This document shows, piece after piece, positions 1-7,990 of a stretch of DNA of 54,573 nucleotides. Below the pieces are notes generated by a model. That model was not told where the DNA came from, ran no database searches, and saw only the letters and a list, made by a program, of their open reading frames with translations. Every line of letters begins with the position of its first letter. The stretch's first letter is position 1. The stretch comes from CAYLLN01 sp033762315 (lineage in GTDB: Bacteria; Planctomycetota; Planctomycetia; Pirellulales; Pirellulaceae), in the NCBI GenBank assembly GCA_033762315.1, contig JANRLS010000179.1:1-54573 (forward strand), written 5' to 3'. A program made the translations under genes and the position numbers.

Positions 1-602
1 TCGAGTACCAGCGGCTGGCAAATGCCGAGGTCTCCGGCGGCGGCGTGCCTTTCGATCTTTTTGTCGCGAATCCGCAAGATGGCGGCAAAATCGGCTCGGC
101 GAACGACCCGTTTGAGCTGGACGACCACCTTTTCCTCGAAGGCGGCGATGTCGAGCTCCCGATCTTGCAGATGCTGGAGCAGCGAATCGACCACCTCCAG
201 ATGCTCGCCGCCGGGGCTGAGCATCGTCAGCAGCATCTCTGGATTGACGAAGTTCGAGCGCGAAGCATCGGACGAGGGACTGCCAATCTCCACGGGATCG
301 AGCTGAAACACGGTCCGGCCAATGACAAACCCCTCGCCCGGAATCAGGCTGAAAACCTGCGTCTGCTGACCGTTATAAAAGATACCGTTCTTGGGCAAGG
401 GATTGGTGTTTTGGGCGACAAACAGCTTGTTCTGCTCCCACCGGACGACTGCGTGGCGGGCCGAGATCAGGTCGTCCCAGTGCGTTAGCAGTTGATCCGC
501 ACCCACCTCGCGCCCCAGGGGCAGATCGACCCCCGCCGTCAGCGACCAGCGGCGATAGATCGTCTGTCGCTTGCGCAAATCCCGGGCCACCAGACTAGGC
601 AT
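1..602 (-). CDS. FHA domain protein, 3' end outside window
   Basis: Reading the minus strand from an ATG at 602 gives about 200 residues with no stop before the window edge, so this is the N-terminal part of a longer protein. Residues about 25-105 look like a forkhead-associated (phosphothreonine-binding) domain: LGRE near the start, an SARH motif corresponding to the conserved SxxH, then a short N-P-x-x-x-N-G-like turn and GEGFVIGR. The following part could be the start of a GAF-like domain, but too little is present to be sure. Its ATG overlaps the last 8 bases of the upstream Ser/Thr kinase gene, so the two are almost certainly co-transcribed and translationally coupled. An FHA protein beside a kinase suggests it binds that kinase's phosphorylated products (inference). 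Confidence 0.75.
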   Translation of the reverse strand, partial: MPSLVARDLRKRQTIYRRWSLTAGVDLPLGREVGADQLLTHWDDLISARHAVVRWEQNKLFVAQNTNPLPKNGIFYNGQQTQVFSLIPGEGFVIGRTVFQLDPVEIGSPSSDASRSNFVNPEMLLTMLSPGGEHLEVVDSLLQHLQDRELDIAAFEEKVVVQLKRVVRRADFAAILRIRDKKIERHAAAGDLGICQPLVL

Positions 603-2682
603 TGGGGGCGGCCTCCGGGGAAGTTTGCCTTGGCCGCTGCTGTTGCAGCGTCCAATAGACGGCGTAGCTGTTGATCGCCAAAAAGCCGCCGCCGACCACC
701 AACAGGCCCAATGCAACCAGGTTCACGACCGAGCGGAGCCAGTTGATCGGACCGAGCGCCTCTTGACCATCTTGCTGCACCAAGATCGCCAGCTGCTGGC
801 CATAGCCCAGGTCGGCCACGCGGCTGGCGACGATATATTCGCGGCCATCGAGCGGATCGACGTAGGTCGTTTGTCCCACCTGGCCCGCCAAAAAGGCCTT
901 CGCCAGGTCTTGGTCGGGGTAGGTCATCGTTTCAAAATTGGCGGGCTCGTGTTTGGCGATCCGCGCCATTTCCCGCTGATAAATGATCTGCTGCCGGTCG
1001 TTGACGATGATGATGTTCCAGTCTTTGCGTTCCTCGAGCCAGCGAGTGATGTCGGCCAGGAAGTCGTCGTAATAGATCGCCCCCGCAATTACTCCTAGCG
1101 ATTGCTTGTCGTCGTAAACCGGACACGAAAATGCGATGACCGGAAACTCCAGCTCCTTCGAGCCTTTCCGCGTGTAGGGCTGCGAGACAAACGGCATGTC
1201 GCGCTTGCGTTTGTTGAACGACAGCAAATCATTGACATCCGCGCCGGTCGAAAGCCCGCGCGAATCGACATCGCGCGAGCGCTGGGCGGCGCGGTCTTCC
1301 TCGCCGTTGAACCAGCTGCGAAAGGCGTAGTTCTTGCCGTTCGATTCGTGATCGGTGCCGGTGGGGGCCTCCATCTCCGACTTATCCTTGCCCAGCCGCC
1401 CGAAATTGTTGACCAGAATTCCATCGGCCTTGGCCAGGGTCCAGCGGCGGATGATCGTCGGATCGTGCTTGTCGAAAATTTGCGACACGACTTGCAGCGA
1501 TTGATCGTCGCCCGGCGCGGGGCCGGCTTTGAGCAGCTCAATCAAGGCGGGCTCGCGGGCCACTTCGCGCACAATCCGCAGCCGCTCTTTAAACTTGGGA
1601 GTGGTCGCCCCTTCAATGGCGCTCGCGATGGCGTCGTTGCTGGCGAGCACGTTGCGCGTCCAAGCCGCCTCCACCTCGTTCAGTACCCACATGCCCGATA
1701 AAAACACCGCCAGCCCAATCACTAGCAAGAGCAGCGCGGGCACCACGCCCCCAAACACCAACAGCGGCCGGCTGTGGCGGGCGTGTTCGCACTGGTCCAT
1801 CAGCCGGGCAACCGCGGCCGCGTCCCGTGGGCGGCGCTCGAAACTGAGCGTCAGGCACTTATCGATCAGAGCCTCGGCCATCGAATCGACGTTTTTCACC
1901 TTGCGATGCGCTTGCGGCGGCGGCGATTTCTCCAAATGCCGGGCATACATCTCCAACCGGTCGCGGAATTCGGTTCCCGTGCCGGTACGGGTGCTCAGCA
2001 TGTTCGACATCTCCACGTCGAACCGCGGCTTCTCGCCGGTCAGCATTTCGTACAGGATCGCCCCCAAGGCATAGACATCCCACCGCGGGTCCGGAACGTG
2101 CTCCATTCGGGCCTGCTCGGGCGGCATGTAAAACCGCGTCCCCAGCGATGCCCCGCGCGGACCGCGGCCGCGGGCCTGACCAAAATCTCCCAGCCGCGGA
2201 TTTCCTCGGCTGTCGAGCAGAATATTCTCGGGCTTGATGTCGCAGTGAACGATCCCCTCGGTGTGGATGTAGCAGAGGGCGTCGATCATCTGCCGAAACA
2301 GCCGCCACGCCTCAGGAAACGGCAACGGACCGCGCTGGCGAATCAAATCGGCCAGCGTGCCCCCTTCCATGTATTCCATCACGAAGGAATAGGGCTCGGT
2401 CGCCAAATGCACCTTGCGGAGAGCGACAATCCCCCGCGTCGCGCTCAGCCTGGCGAGCTTTTCGACCTCTGCACAGGCGATTTCATCGGGCTGGCGGCGA
2501 AGTCGCTTGATCGCGACGATAATTCCGGTCTGAATTTCCTTAGCTTTCCAGACGTTGCCATAAGTTCCCTCGCCAATCAACTCCAAAACCTCGTACCCCT
2601 CCAGGTGCGGCGCGGCCAGGGCGAGGCTAGCGACGCGCTGTTCCTCGTAGAGGGCGGTTTCGAGGCCGGATTCGGTAAGCAT
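595..2682 (-). CDS. Membrane Ser/Thr protein kinase with extracytoplasmic sensor domain
   Basis: 695 residues. The N-terminal Hanks-type kinase domain (about 30-295) shows the glycine loop GEGTYG (37-42), the ATP lysine in VAIKRL (Lys59), catalytic loop HCDIKPEN (146-153), DFG (166-168) and PPEQ replacing APE (187). HCD instead of HRD makes it a non-RD kinase, so activation-loop phosphorylation may not be its main control. A membrane segment follows (about 307-330), then about 325 residues that resemble a dCache-type sensor, and a second membrane segment (about 659-680) with a short tail. The sensor is therefore predicted outside the cytoplasmic membrane and the kinase inside. It is followed with overlap by an FHA gene. 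A sigma70-like promoter lies about 220 bases upstream. The ligand is unknown. Confidence 0.9.
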   Translation of the reverse strand: MLTESGLETALYEEQRVASLALAAPHLEGYEVLELIGEGTYGNVWKAKEIQTGIIVAIKRLRRQPDEIACAEVEKLARLSATRGIVALRKVHLATEPYSFVMEYMEGGTLADLIRQRGPLPFPEAWRLFRQMIDALCYIHTEGIVHCDIKPENILLDSRGNPRLGDFGQARGRGPRGASLGTRFYMPPEQARMEHVPDPRWDVYALGAILYEMLTGEKPRFDVEMSNMLSTRTGTGTEFRDRLEMYARHLEKSPPPQAHRKVKNVDSMAEALIDKCLTLSFERRPRDAAAVARLMDQCEHARHSRPLLVFGGVVPALLLLVIGLAVFLSGMWVLNEVEAAWTRNVLASNDAIASAIEGATTPKFKERLRIVREVAREPALIELLKAGPAPGDDQSLQVVSQIFDKHDPTIIRRWTLAKADGILVNNFGRLGKDKSEMEAPTGTDHESNGKNYAFRSWFNGEEDRAAQRSRDVDSRGLSTGADVNDLLSFNKRKRDMPFVSQPYTRKGSKELEFPVIAFSCPVYDDKQSLGVIAGAIYYDDFLADITRWLEERKDWNIIIVNDRQQIIYQREMARIAKHEPANFETMTYPDQDLAKAFLAGQVGQTTYVDPLDGREYIVASRVADLGYGQQLAILVQQDGQEALGPINWLRSVVNLVALGLLVVGGGFLAINSYAVYWTLQQQRPRQTSPEAAPNA

Positions 2683-3183
2683 GAGCGTCTGGTCGCAAAA
2701 GCCGCGTCGTTGCCGGGCAAGTCAAGACCCACGGAAGCGAACGCCATCGCCCCCTCCAAATTGGCATTCGTCAATCTACCGACCTGGGTGGGGGTGTCAA
2801 CGGTTGTTGGCGATGCCCCACATCCGCACGGCCTCATCGGCGGCACCTTCCCCCGAATGAACCAACGCCGCGGATCCTTTTCGCTGTTGACCTCCCCTTC
2901 CCTGCTTTTTAGGATAGTGTATATATTTTCACATGTCAATCGACTAGCTAACATTTTCTCCGCCGCAAGCATTTTTCGTTTCGCCAGTCGGTCCATGACT
3001 CCTCGCAGCCCGCCTGCCACACGCTTTCGCCACGATTCTCTGGCATTCGCAATCGGAATCGGCCATAATTCTAGATGTCCCCCGTAGCCTGCGGAAAACG
3101 CGGCTGGGGCATCCTGCCTTCGTCCCACGCGGCTTTGCCTGCCTGCCGCGCGAACTCGACTTCCATTCCCCGGGGGGTCCGCC
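2683..3183. other. Intergenic gap between divergent genes
   Basis: About 500 bases between the kinase (-) and the DUF1549/DUF1553 gene (+). Overlapping open frames on both strands here have no recognisable domain and are extensions of shadow frames. The central part (2905-2990) is noticeably AT-richer than its surroundings and holds the minus-strand promoter listed separately. No convincing plus-strand promoter was found for the gene at 3184. Confidence 0.6.
2911..2939 (-). promoter_or_regulatory. Sigma70-like promoter of the kinase-FHA operon
   Basis: On the minus strand a perfect -35 box TTGACA (2939-2934), a 17-base spacer and TATCCT (2916-2911, 4 of 6 consensus bases) point at the kinase gene, with a predicted start near 2904 and a leader of about 220 bases. 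The -35 box is embedded in the near-palindrome TTGACATGTGAA, preceded four bases upstream by GCTAG. The same GCTAG-N4-TTGACATGTGA arrangement recurs near 40.26 kb. Confidence 0.55.
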
Positions 3184-5658
3184 GTGTCACGACGACATTC
3201 GTTGCTATTCGCCGCCGCGCTCGCGCTGGTTTCGCCCTTAGCCCTCGCTGCCGATGGTGGCTCCGGGCTGATCGTTACTCCGGAAAAGGTGGATCTGAAC
3301 GGCAACTTCGCCCGCGGGCAGCTTGTCGTCAGCCGCCCTGATCAGGACGGCAAGATCACCGAGCGGAGCGACGACCTGACAACCCAGGCGAAATTTCGCT
3401 CTTCGGACCCGGCGGTGGTAACCGTCAGCGAATCCGGTCAACTCGTCGCCATCAAGGACGGCGCGGCGACGATCACCGTTTCGCTTGCTGAAGACCAGCG
3501 CGAGGTGCCGGTCGCCGTGTCGGGGGTCGTCGAGCATCCGGTCGTCGGCTTTGGAGACCAGGTGCGGCCGATTCTCAATAAGCAAGGGTGCGCGATGGCC
3601 GCCTGCCATGCCGCCCAGCACGGCAAGGGGGGGTTTAAGCTGTCGGTCTTTGGCTTCGAGCCCGATAAGGACCGGCAAGCGATGGTTCGCGATTCGGTCC
3701 AGCGGCGTGCCGATTTCGTCGAGCCCGAGAAGAGCCTGCTCTTGCTCAAGCCGACGATGCAAACTCCCCACGGCGGCGGCAAGCGGCTCGAGAAGGGCTC
3801 GGTCGATTATCAGGTGCTGGTCGCGTGGCTGAGGGCGGGCGCTCCCGGCCCAGCGAAGACCGAAAATGAAGTGACGAAGCTCACCGTCTTTCCCACCCTC
3901 CGCGTCGGGCAAATCGGTCTCTCCCAGCAACTGCGCGTCATTGCCGAATATGCCGATGGCTCGAAGCGGGATGTCACCGCCTGGGCCAAATACGACTCGA
4001 TGGACGACGGGATGCTGGCGGTTTCGCCCAGCGGTCTGGTCACGACCATCGGCAAGGGGCAGGCCCCGATCATGGTCCGCTTCGAGGGGCAAGCCGAGAT
4101 TTCGCTGTTCGTCATTCCGTATGCCGAGAAGGTCGAGCTCGCCGGCTGGCAAAACAATAATTTCATCGACGAACACGCGGCAGTGAAGTTTCGCGAGCTC
4201 GGAATCGAACCTTCTCCGCTATGCGACGACGCCACATTCGTCCGCCGGGCTTATCTGGACGCCATCGGCACTCTGCCGACGCCGGCGGAAACGGTCGCTT
4301 TCTTGCAAGCGACGGAGACCGATAAGCGGACGAAGCTGATCGACCGCCTGCTCGGGCTCACGGGCGACCCGGCCCAAGACATTTACAACGACGCCTATGC
4401 CGCCTGGTGGTCGCTAAAATGGTCCGACCTGCTCCGTAACAACAGCAACAGCCTGGGTGAGCAGGGAATGTGGGCGATGCACAACTGGATCAAGGAGTCG
4501 CTCCGCACCAATAAGCCGTTTGATAAGTTCGTCCGCGAGCTAATCACCGCTCGCGGTTCGATCTATACCAGCGGACCCGCCAACTACTATCGCATTCACA
4601 GCGATTCCTCGATGCTGGCCGAAGCAACCGCGCAGCTCTTTCTCGGCGTGCGGCTCGAATGCGCCAAATGCCACCACCATCCGTTCGAGAAATACAGCCA
4701 GGAAGATTACTACGGCATGGCGGCATTTTTCGCCCGGACGGGAACAAAAAACAGCGAGGAATTTGGCCTGTTTGGCCGCGAACAGGCGGTCGTCGTGCGC
4801 GATGCGGGGGACGTGCGGCATCCGCGGACGAATCTGGTTGTCCCCCCGAAGCCACTGGAGGGGACCGCCGCCGAGCATCCGCTGGATCGGCGAATTCCGC
4901 TGGCCGATTGGCTGACGGCGAAGGACAACACGTTTTTCGCCAAGAGCGTCGTCAATCGCTATCTCGGGTATTTGCTGGGGCGGGGACTGGTCGATCCGGT
5001 CGATGATTTGCGTTCGACCAATCCACCTACCAATCCGCCGCTGATGGACGCCCTGGCGAAACACTTTGCCGACAGCAACTACGACCTGAAGCAATTGGTG
5101 CGGGTCATCATGAATTCGCGGCTCTATCAGCTCGATTCGACGCCGACCGCCGCCAACCAGGGAGACAGCAAGTTCTATAGCCATTTCACCGTCAAGCGGC
5201 TGCCGGCAGAAGCGCTGATCGACGCAATCGATAGCGTGACGCAGATGCAAACGAAGTATCGCAACCTGCCGCTCGGAACGCGAGCCATCGACCTGCCCGA
5301 TGCCGAGTATCCCGACTATTTCCTCAATGTCTTTTCGAAGCCGCGGCGGGTGAGCGTATGCGAATGCGAGCGGGCCCCCGATCCGACGCTGGCCCAGTCG
5401 CTGCACACGCTGAACGGCGCGAGCCTGGCCCTCAAGCTGCGCGACGCGAACAGCCGCATCGGCAAGCTGCTGGCGTCGAAAAAGCCGCACGACGACATCG
5501 TCGGCGAATTGTATCTGGCCGCGCTCGCCCGCGAACCTTCCGACGCCGAACGCCAGGCTAGCCGCGAGCTTTTGGCCGAGTCCCCCAGTCCCGGCGAGTT
5601 TTATCAGGATTTGCTCTGGGCACTCGTCAACTCGAAACAGTTTTTGTTCGTGCATTAG
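3184..5658 (+). CDS. Secreted DUF1549/DUF1553 protein with Ig-like and cytochrome-like modules
   Basis: 824 residues from a GTG start that places a clean signal peptide at the N terminus (basic MSRRHS, then a hydrophobic stretch ending near ALAA). Residues about 30-115 resemble a bacterial Ig-like (BIG2) domain. A cytochrome-c-like segment follows with C-x4-C-H around residue 136-142 (GCAMAACH). Then come DUF1549 (about 325-560), including a CAKCHHHP motif near residue 492, and DUF1553 (about 575-815). This architecture is characteristic of planctomycetes, where such proteins are abundant and of unknown biochemical role; the CxxCH and Cx4CH motifs suggest haem or metal binding (family inference). 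A PPC-domain protein gene starts 75 bases downstream and probably belongs to the same unit. Confidence 0.9.
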   Translation: MSRRHSLLFAAALALVSPLALAADGGSGLIVTPEKVDLNGNFARGQLVVSRPDQDGKITERSDDLTTQAKFRSSDPAVVTVSESGQLVAIKDGAATITVSLAEDQREVPVAVSGVVEHPVVGFGDQVRPILNKQGCAMAACHAAQHGKGGFKLSVFGFEPDKDRQAMVRDSVQRRADFVEPEKSLLLLKPTMQTPHGGGKRLEKGSVDYQVLVAWLRAGAPGPAKTENEVTKLTVFPTLRVGQIGLSQQLRVIAEYADGSKRDVTAWAKYDSMDDGMLAVSPSGLVTTIGKGQAPIMVRFEGQAEISLFVIPYAEKVELAGWQNNNFIDEHAAVKFRELGIEPSPLCDDATFVRRAYLDAIGTLPTPAETVAFLQATETDKRTKLIDRLLGLTGDPAQDIYNDAYAAWWSLKWSDLLRNNSNSLGEQGMWAMHNWIKESLRTNKPFDKFVRELITARGSIYTSGPANYYRIHSDSSMLAEATAQLFLGVRLECAKCHHHPFEKYSQEDYYGMAAFFARTGTKNSEEFGLFGREQAVVVRDAGDVRHPRTNLVVPPKPLEGTAAEHPLDRRIPLADWLTAKDNTFFAKSVVNRYLGYLLGRGLVDPVDDLRSTNPPTNPPLMDALAKHFADSNYDLKQLVRVIMNSRLYQLDSTPTAANQGDSKFYSHFTVKRLPAEALIDAIDSVTQMQTKYRNLPLGTRAIDLPDAEYPDYFLNVFSKPRRVSVCECERAPDPTLAQSLHTLNGASLALKLRDANSRIGKLLASKKPHDDIVGELYLAALAREPSDAERQASRELLAESPSPGEFYQDLLWALVNSKQFLFVH

Positions 5659-5733
5659 TGCATCCTTTTGAGCAGCGTTTGCCAGTTCCTCGATCTTCCT
5701 CGCCGGACCAACGGCTGATAATTCGGTGAAATC

Positions 5734-7839
5734 ATGCGAACAACTCTTCTCGCGCTAGTGATGACGCTCGCAGCCCTGAGTTTTCAGAGTCGCGCCCAAG
5801 CCCAAATTGGGTTCCCGATGCTGATGAGCCTGAAGCCAGTGGCGGTGCAGACGGGGCAAATGGCCGAGGTGGTAGTGAATTCCCGATATTCCCTGCACGG
5901 CGCTTATCAGGTGCTGATTTCGGGCAGCGGAGTTACGGGCGAGGTCGTGCCCCCTCCGTTCAAGCTGGACGATCTCGCCAAAAAGCCGACGCTGGAAAAG
6001 CTGACCGTGCGGTTCACTGCCGCGGCCGATGCCCAGCCAGGCGTGCGCGACGTGCGCATCGCGACGCCGCAGGGAGTGAGCACGGTGGCTCAGCTTGTCG
6101 TCGTTCGCGACCCGGTCATTGCCGAAGGGCCGAAGAACGACACGCCAGACAAAGCCCAGCAGGTGTCGCTCCCTGCCGCCCTGTGTGGAGCGATCGAAGC
6201 CAACGAAGACGTCGATTATTTCCGCTTCCATGCTGATGCTGGCACGTCGCTGGTGTTTTTCGTACGATCGTCGCGGCTGCAGGATCGAATTCACGACCTG
6301 CAAGCCCACAGCGATCCGATCATCACGCTGCGCACCGCCGCCGGCAGCACGATCGCCGCCAGCGACAATGACGAATATCATGCCGATCCGCTGCTGGCCC
6401 ACAAGTTCGAGGCGGAGGGGGATTATCTCCTTGAGGTTCGCGACGTGCGTTACCAAGGGAACGTCTATTGGGAATATTGCATCGAGGTGAGCGACCGGCC
6501 GCACGTTACCACGACCTTCCCCTTGGCCGTGGCCGCGGGCACCGAACAAACGCTGGAACTCGTCGGTTTCAACCTGCCGGAAGAGGGCCGCGTGAAGCTC
6601 ACTCCCGCCGCCGAATTGCCTCCGGGCCTCGCTTGGTTCGACTTGCCCACCGGCGCACGCCCCGCCAATCCCGTGCCGCTGGTAGTAACCAATCTGCCTC
6701 TCCTGCCCGAAGCCGACGGGGCCAATGACACGCTCGAAACGGCTCAGCCGATTACGATTCCCGCCGGCATTCAAGGTCGAATGGAACGCGAGGGAGACGT
6801 CGATTATTTCGCCTTTGAAGCCAAGAAGGGGGATTCGGTTTCCTTCGAGGTAATCGCCCGCCGCCGCCAATCGGCGCTCGATTCGCACTTGCGCGTCCTT
6901 GATGAGAAAGGGAAGCAACTCGCCCTCTCCGACGATCTGCGCCTGGGCAAGCGCAATCATGCCGACTCCTGGCAAGAGGCGTGGGTCGCGCCGGCGGATG
7001 GCAAATATGTCGTTGAAGTGCGCGATGTCCACTTGCGCGGCGGGCCGCGTTATCCGTATTTTTTGCGGATGACGCCGGCTGCGCCTTATTTCGAACTCTA
7101 CATCGACACCGACAAGACGCAAATCGGCCCCGGTGGCAATGCCGCGATCTTCGTCCGCGTCGAACGCAAAAACGGCTTCGCGGGCGAAGTGCAGCTCGCC
7201 ATCGACGGGCTGCCGCCGGGCGTGACCGCTTCGTGCGGGCGAATCCTCGCCGGCAAGGGACAAGATGGCTGCATCGTGCTCGCCGCCGATGCCGATGCGG
7301 CGCTGGCCGCGAGCAACGTCGTCATCACCGGCACCGCCGCGCACGAATTGCCTGATAAATCCAAAGTCGCGCTCTCCGCCACGGCGACCCCTTATCAAGA
7401 GACTTATCAGCCTGGCGGTGGCCGCGGCCATTGGCCGGTGGAAACGCACACCGTCGCCGTCACCGACTATGCCGACCTGCGCGGCGTTTCGTTGAGCACC
7501 CGCGACATCACGCTCCTCCCTGGCGAATCGAAGAAGATCGAAATCACGATCGATCGCAGCCCCGATTTCACGCAGAACGTCACCCTCGACATGCAAATGC
7601 GGCACCTCGCTTCGTCGTTCGCCAACACCTTGCCACCCGGCGTGACGCTGAACGACAAGGACGCCAAATCGCTGCTCACGGGAAAAACGACCACCGGTTA
7701 TTTGACGGTCACTGCCGCCAAGGACGCGCCGCCAGTCGAAAAGCAGCAGTGCGTCGTCGTCGCCCACGTCGCCCTCAACTTTGTCATGAAGTGGACCTAC
7801 GCGAGCCCTCCCGTGACCATCACCGTCGCCCAGCCGTGA
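5734..7839 (+). CDS. Secreted protein with two PPC (pre-peptidase C-terminal) domains
   Basis: 701 residues with a signal peptide (MRTTLLALVMTLAALSF, cleavage probably after AQA). Two PPC-type beta-sandwich domains can be recognised: one at about residues 130-250 (E-x-N-E-D-V-D-Y-F-R-F, ending in YLLEVRDVR) and one at about 330-450 (E-x-E-G-D-V-D-Y-F-A-F, ending in YVVEVRDVH). N-terminal and C-terminal parts look like further Ig-like beta modules. No protease domain is present. In planctomycetes such proteins are commonly encoded next to DUF1549/DUF1553 proteins, as here (75 bases downstream of one), which suggests a joint role at the cell surface. Role not known. Confidence 0.85.
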   Translation: MRTTLLALVMTLAALSFQSRAQAQIGFPMLMSLKPVAVQTGQMAEVVVNSRYSLHGAYQVLISGSGVTGEVVPPPFKLDDLAKKPTLEKLTVRFTAAADAQPGVRDVRIATPQGVSTVAQLVVVRDPVIAEGPKNDTPDKAQQVSLPAALCGAIEANEDVDYFRFHADAGTSLVFFVRSSRLQDRIHDLQAHSDPIITLRTAAGSTIAASDNDEYHADPLLAHKFEAEGDYLLEVRDVRYQGNVYWEYCIEVSDRPHVTTTFPLAVAAGTEQTLELVGFNLPEEGRVKLTPAAELPPGLAWFDLPTGARPANPVPLVVTNLPLLPEADGANDTLETAQPITIPAGIQGRMEREGDVDYFAFEAKKGDSVSFEVIARRRQSALDSHLRVLDEKGKQLALSDDLRLGKRNHADSWQEAWVAPADGKYVVEVRDVHLRGGPRYPYFLRMTPAAPYFELYIDTDKTQIGPGGNAAIFVRVERKNGFAGEVQLAIDGLPPGVTASCGRILAGKGQDGCIVLAADADAALAASNVVITGTAAHELPDKSKVALSATATPYQETYQPGGGRGHWPVETHTVAVTDYADLRGVSLSTRDITLLPGESKKIEITIDRSPDFTQNVTLDMQMRHLASSFANTLPPGVTLNDKDAKSLLTGKTTTGYLTVTAAKDAPPVEKQQCVVVAHVALNFVMKWTYASPPVTITVAQP

Positions 7840-7990
7840 TGATGGCGTGCCCCGCGTTCTAGCGCGTTGTCCCCCCGCGCCGGCGTTGCTAAAGTGGTGG
7901 CAGGGCCGCGCGATTGACCGCGCGGCCCAGCCCCACGAATCGCCGCAACCCATTGGTGGAAAGCGACTTGCGCTCTTGTCAGGTGACTGC

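Noticed and set aside
1774..3087. 437-codon plus-strand frame across the kinase N terminus and the gap
   Set aside because: Mostly antisense to the kinase domain; the part in the gap has no similarity or ribosome-binding site.
2577..3305. 242-codon minus-strand frame spanning the gap upstream of the kinase
   Set aside because: It overlaps the kinase start and the DUF1549 signal-peptide region in other frames, crosses the predicted kinase promoter, and has no domain.
4540..5655. 371-codon minus-strand frame in the first DUF1549/DUF1553 gene
   Set aside because: Antisense shadow; no family features.
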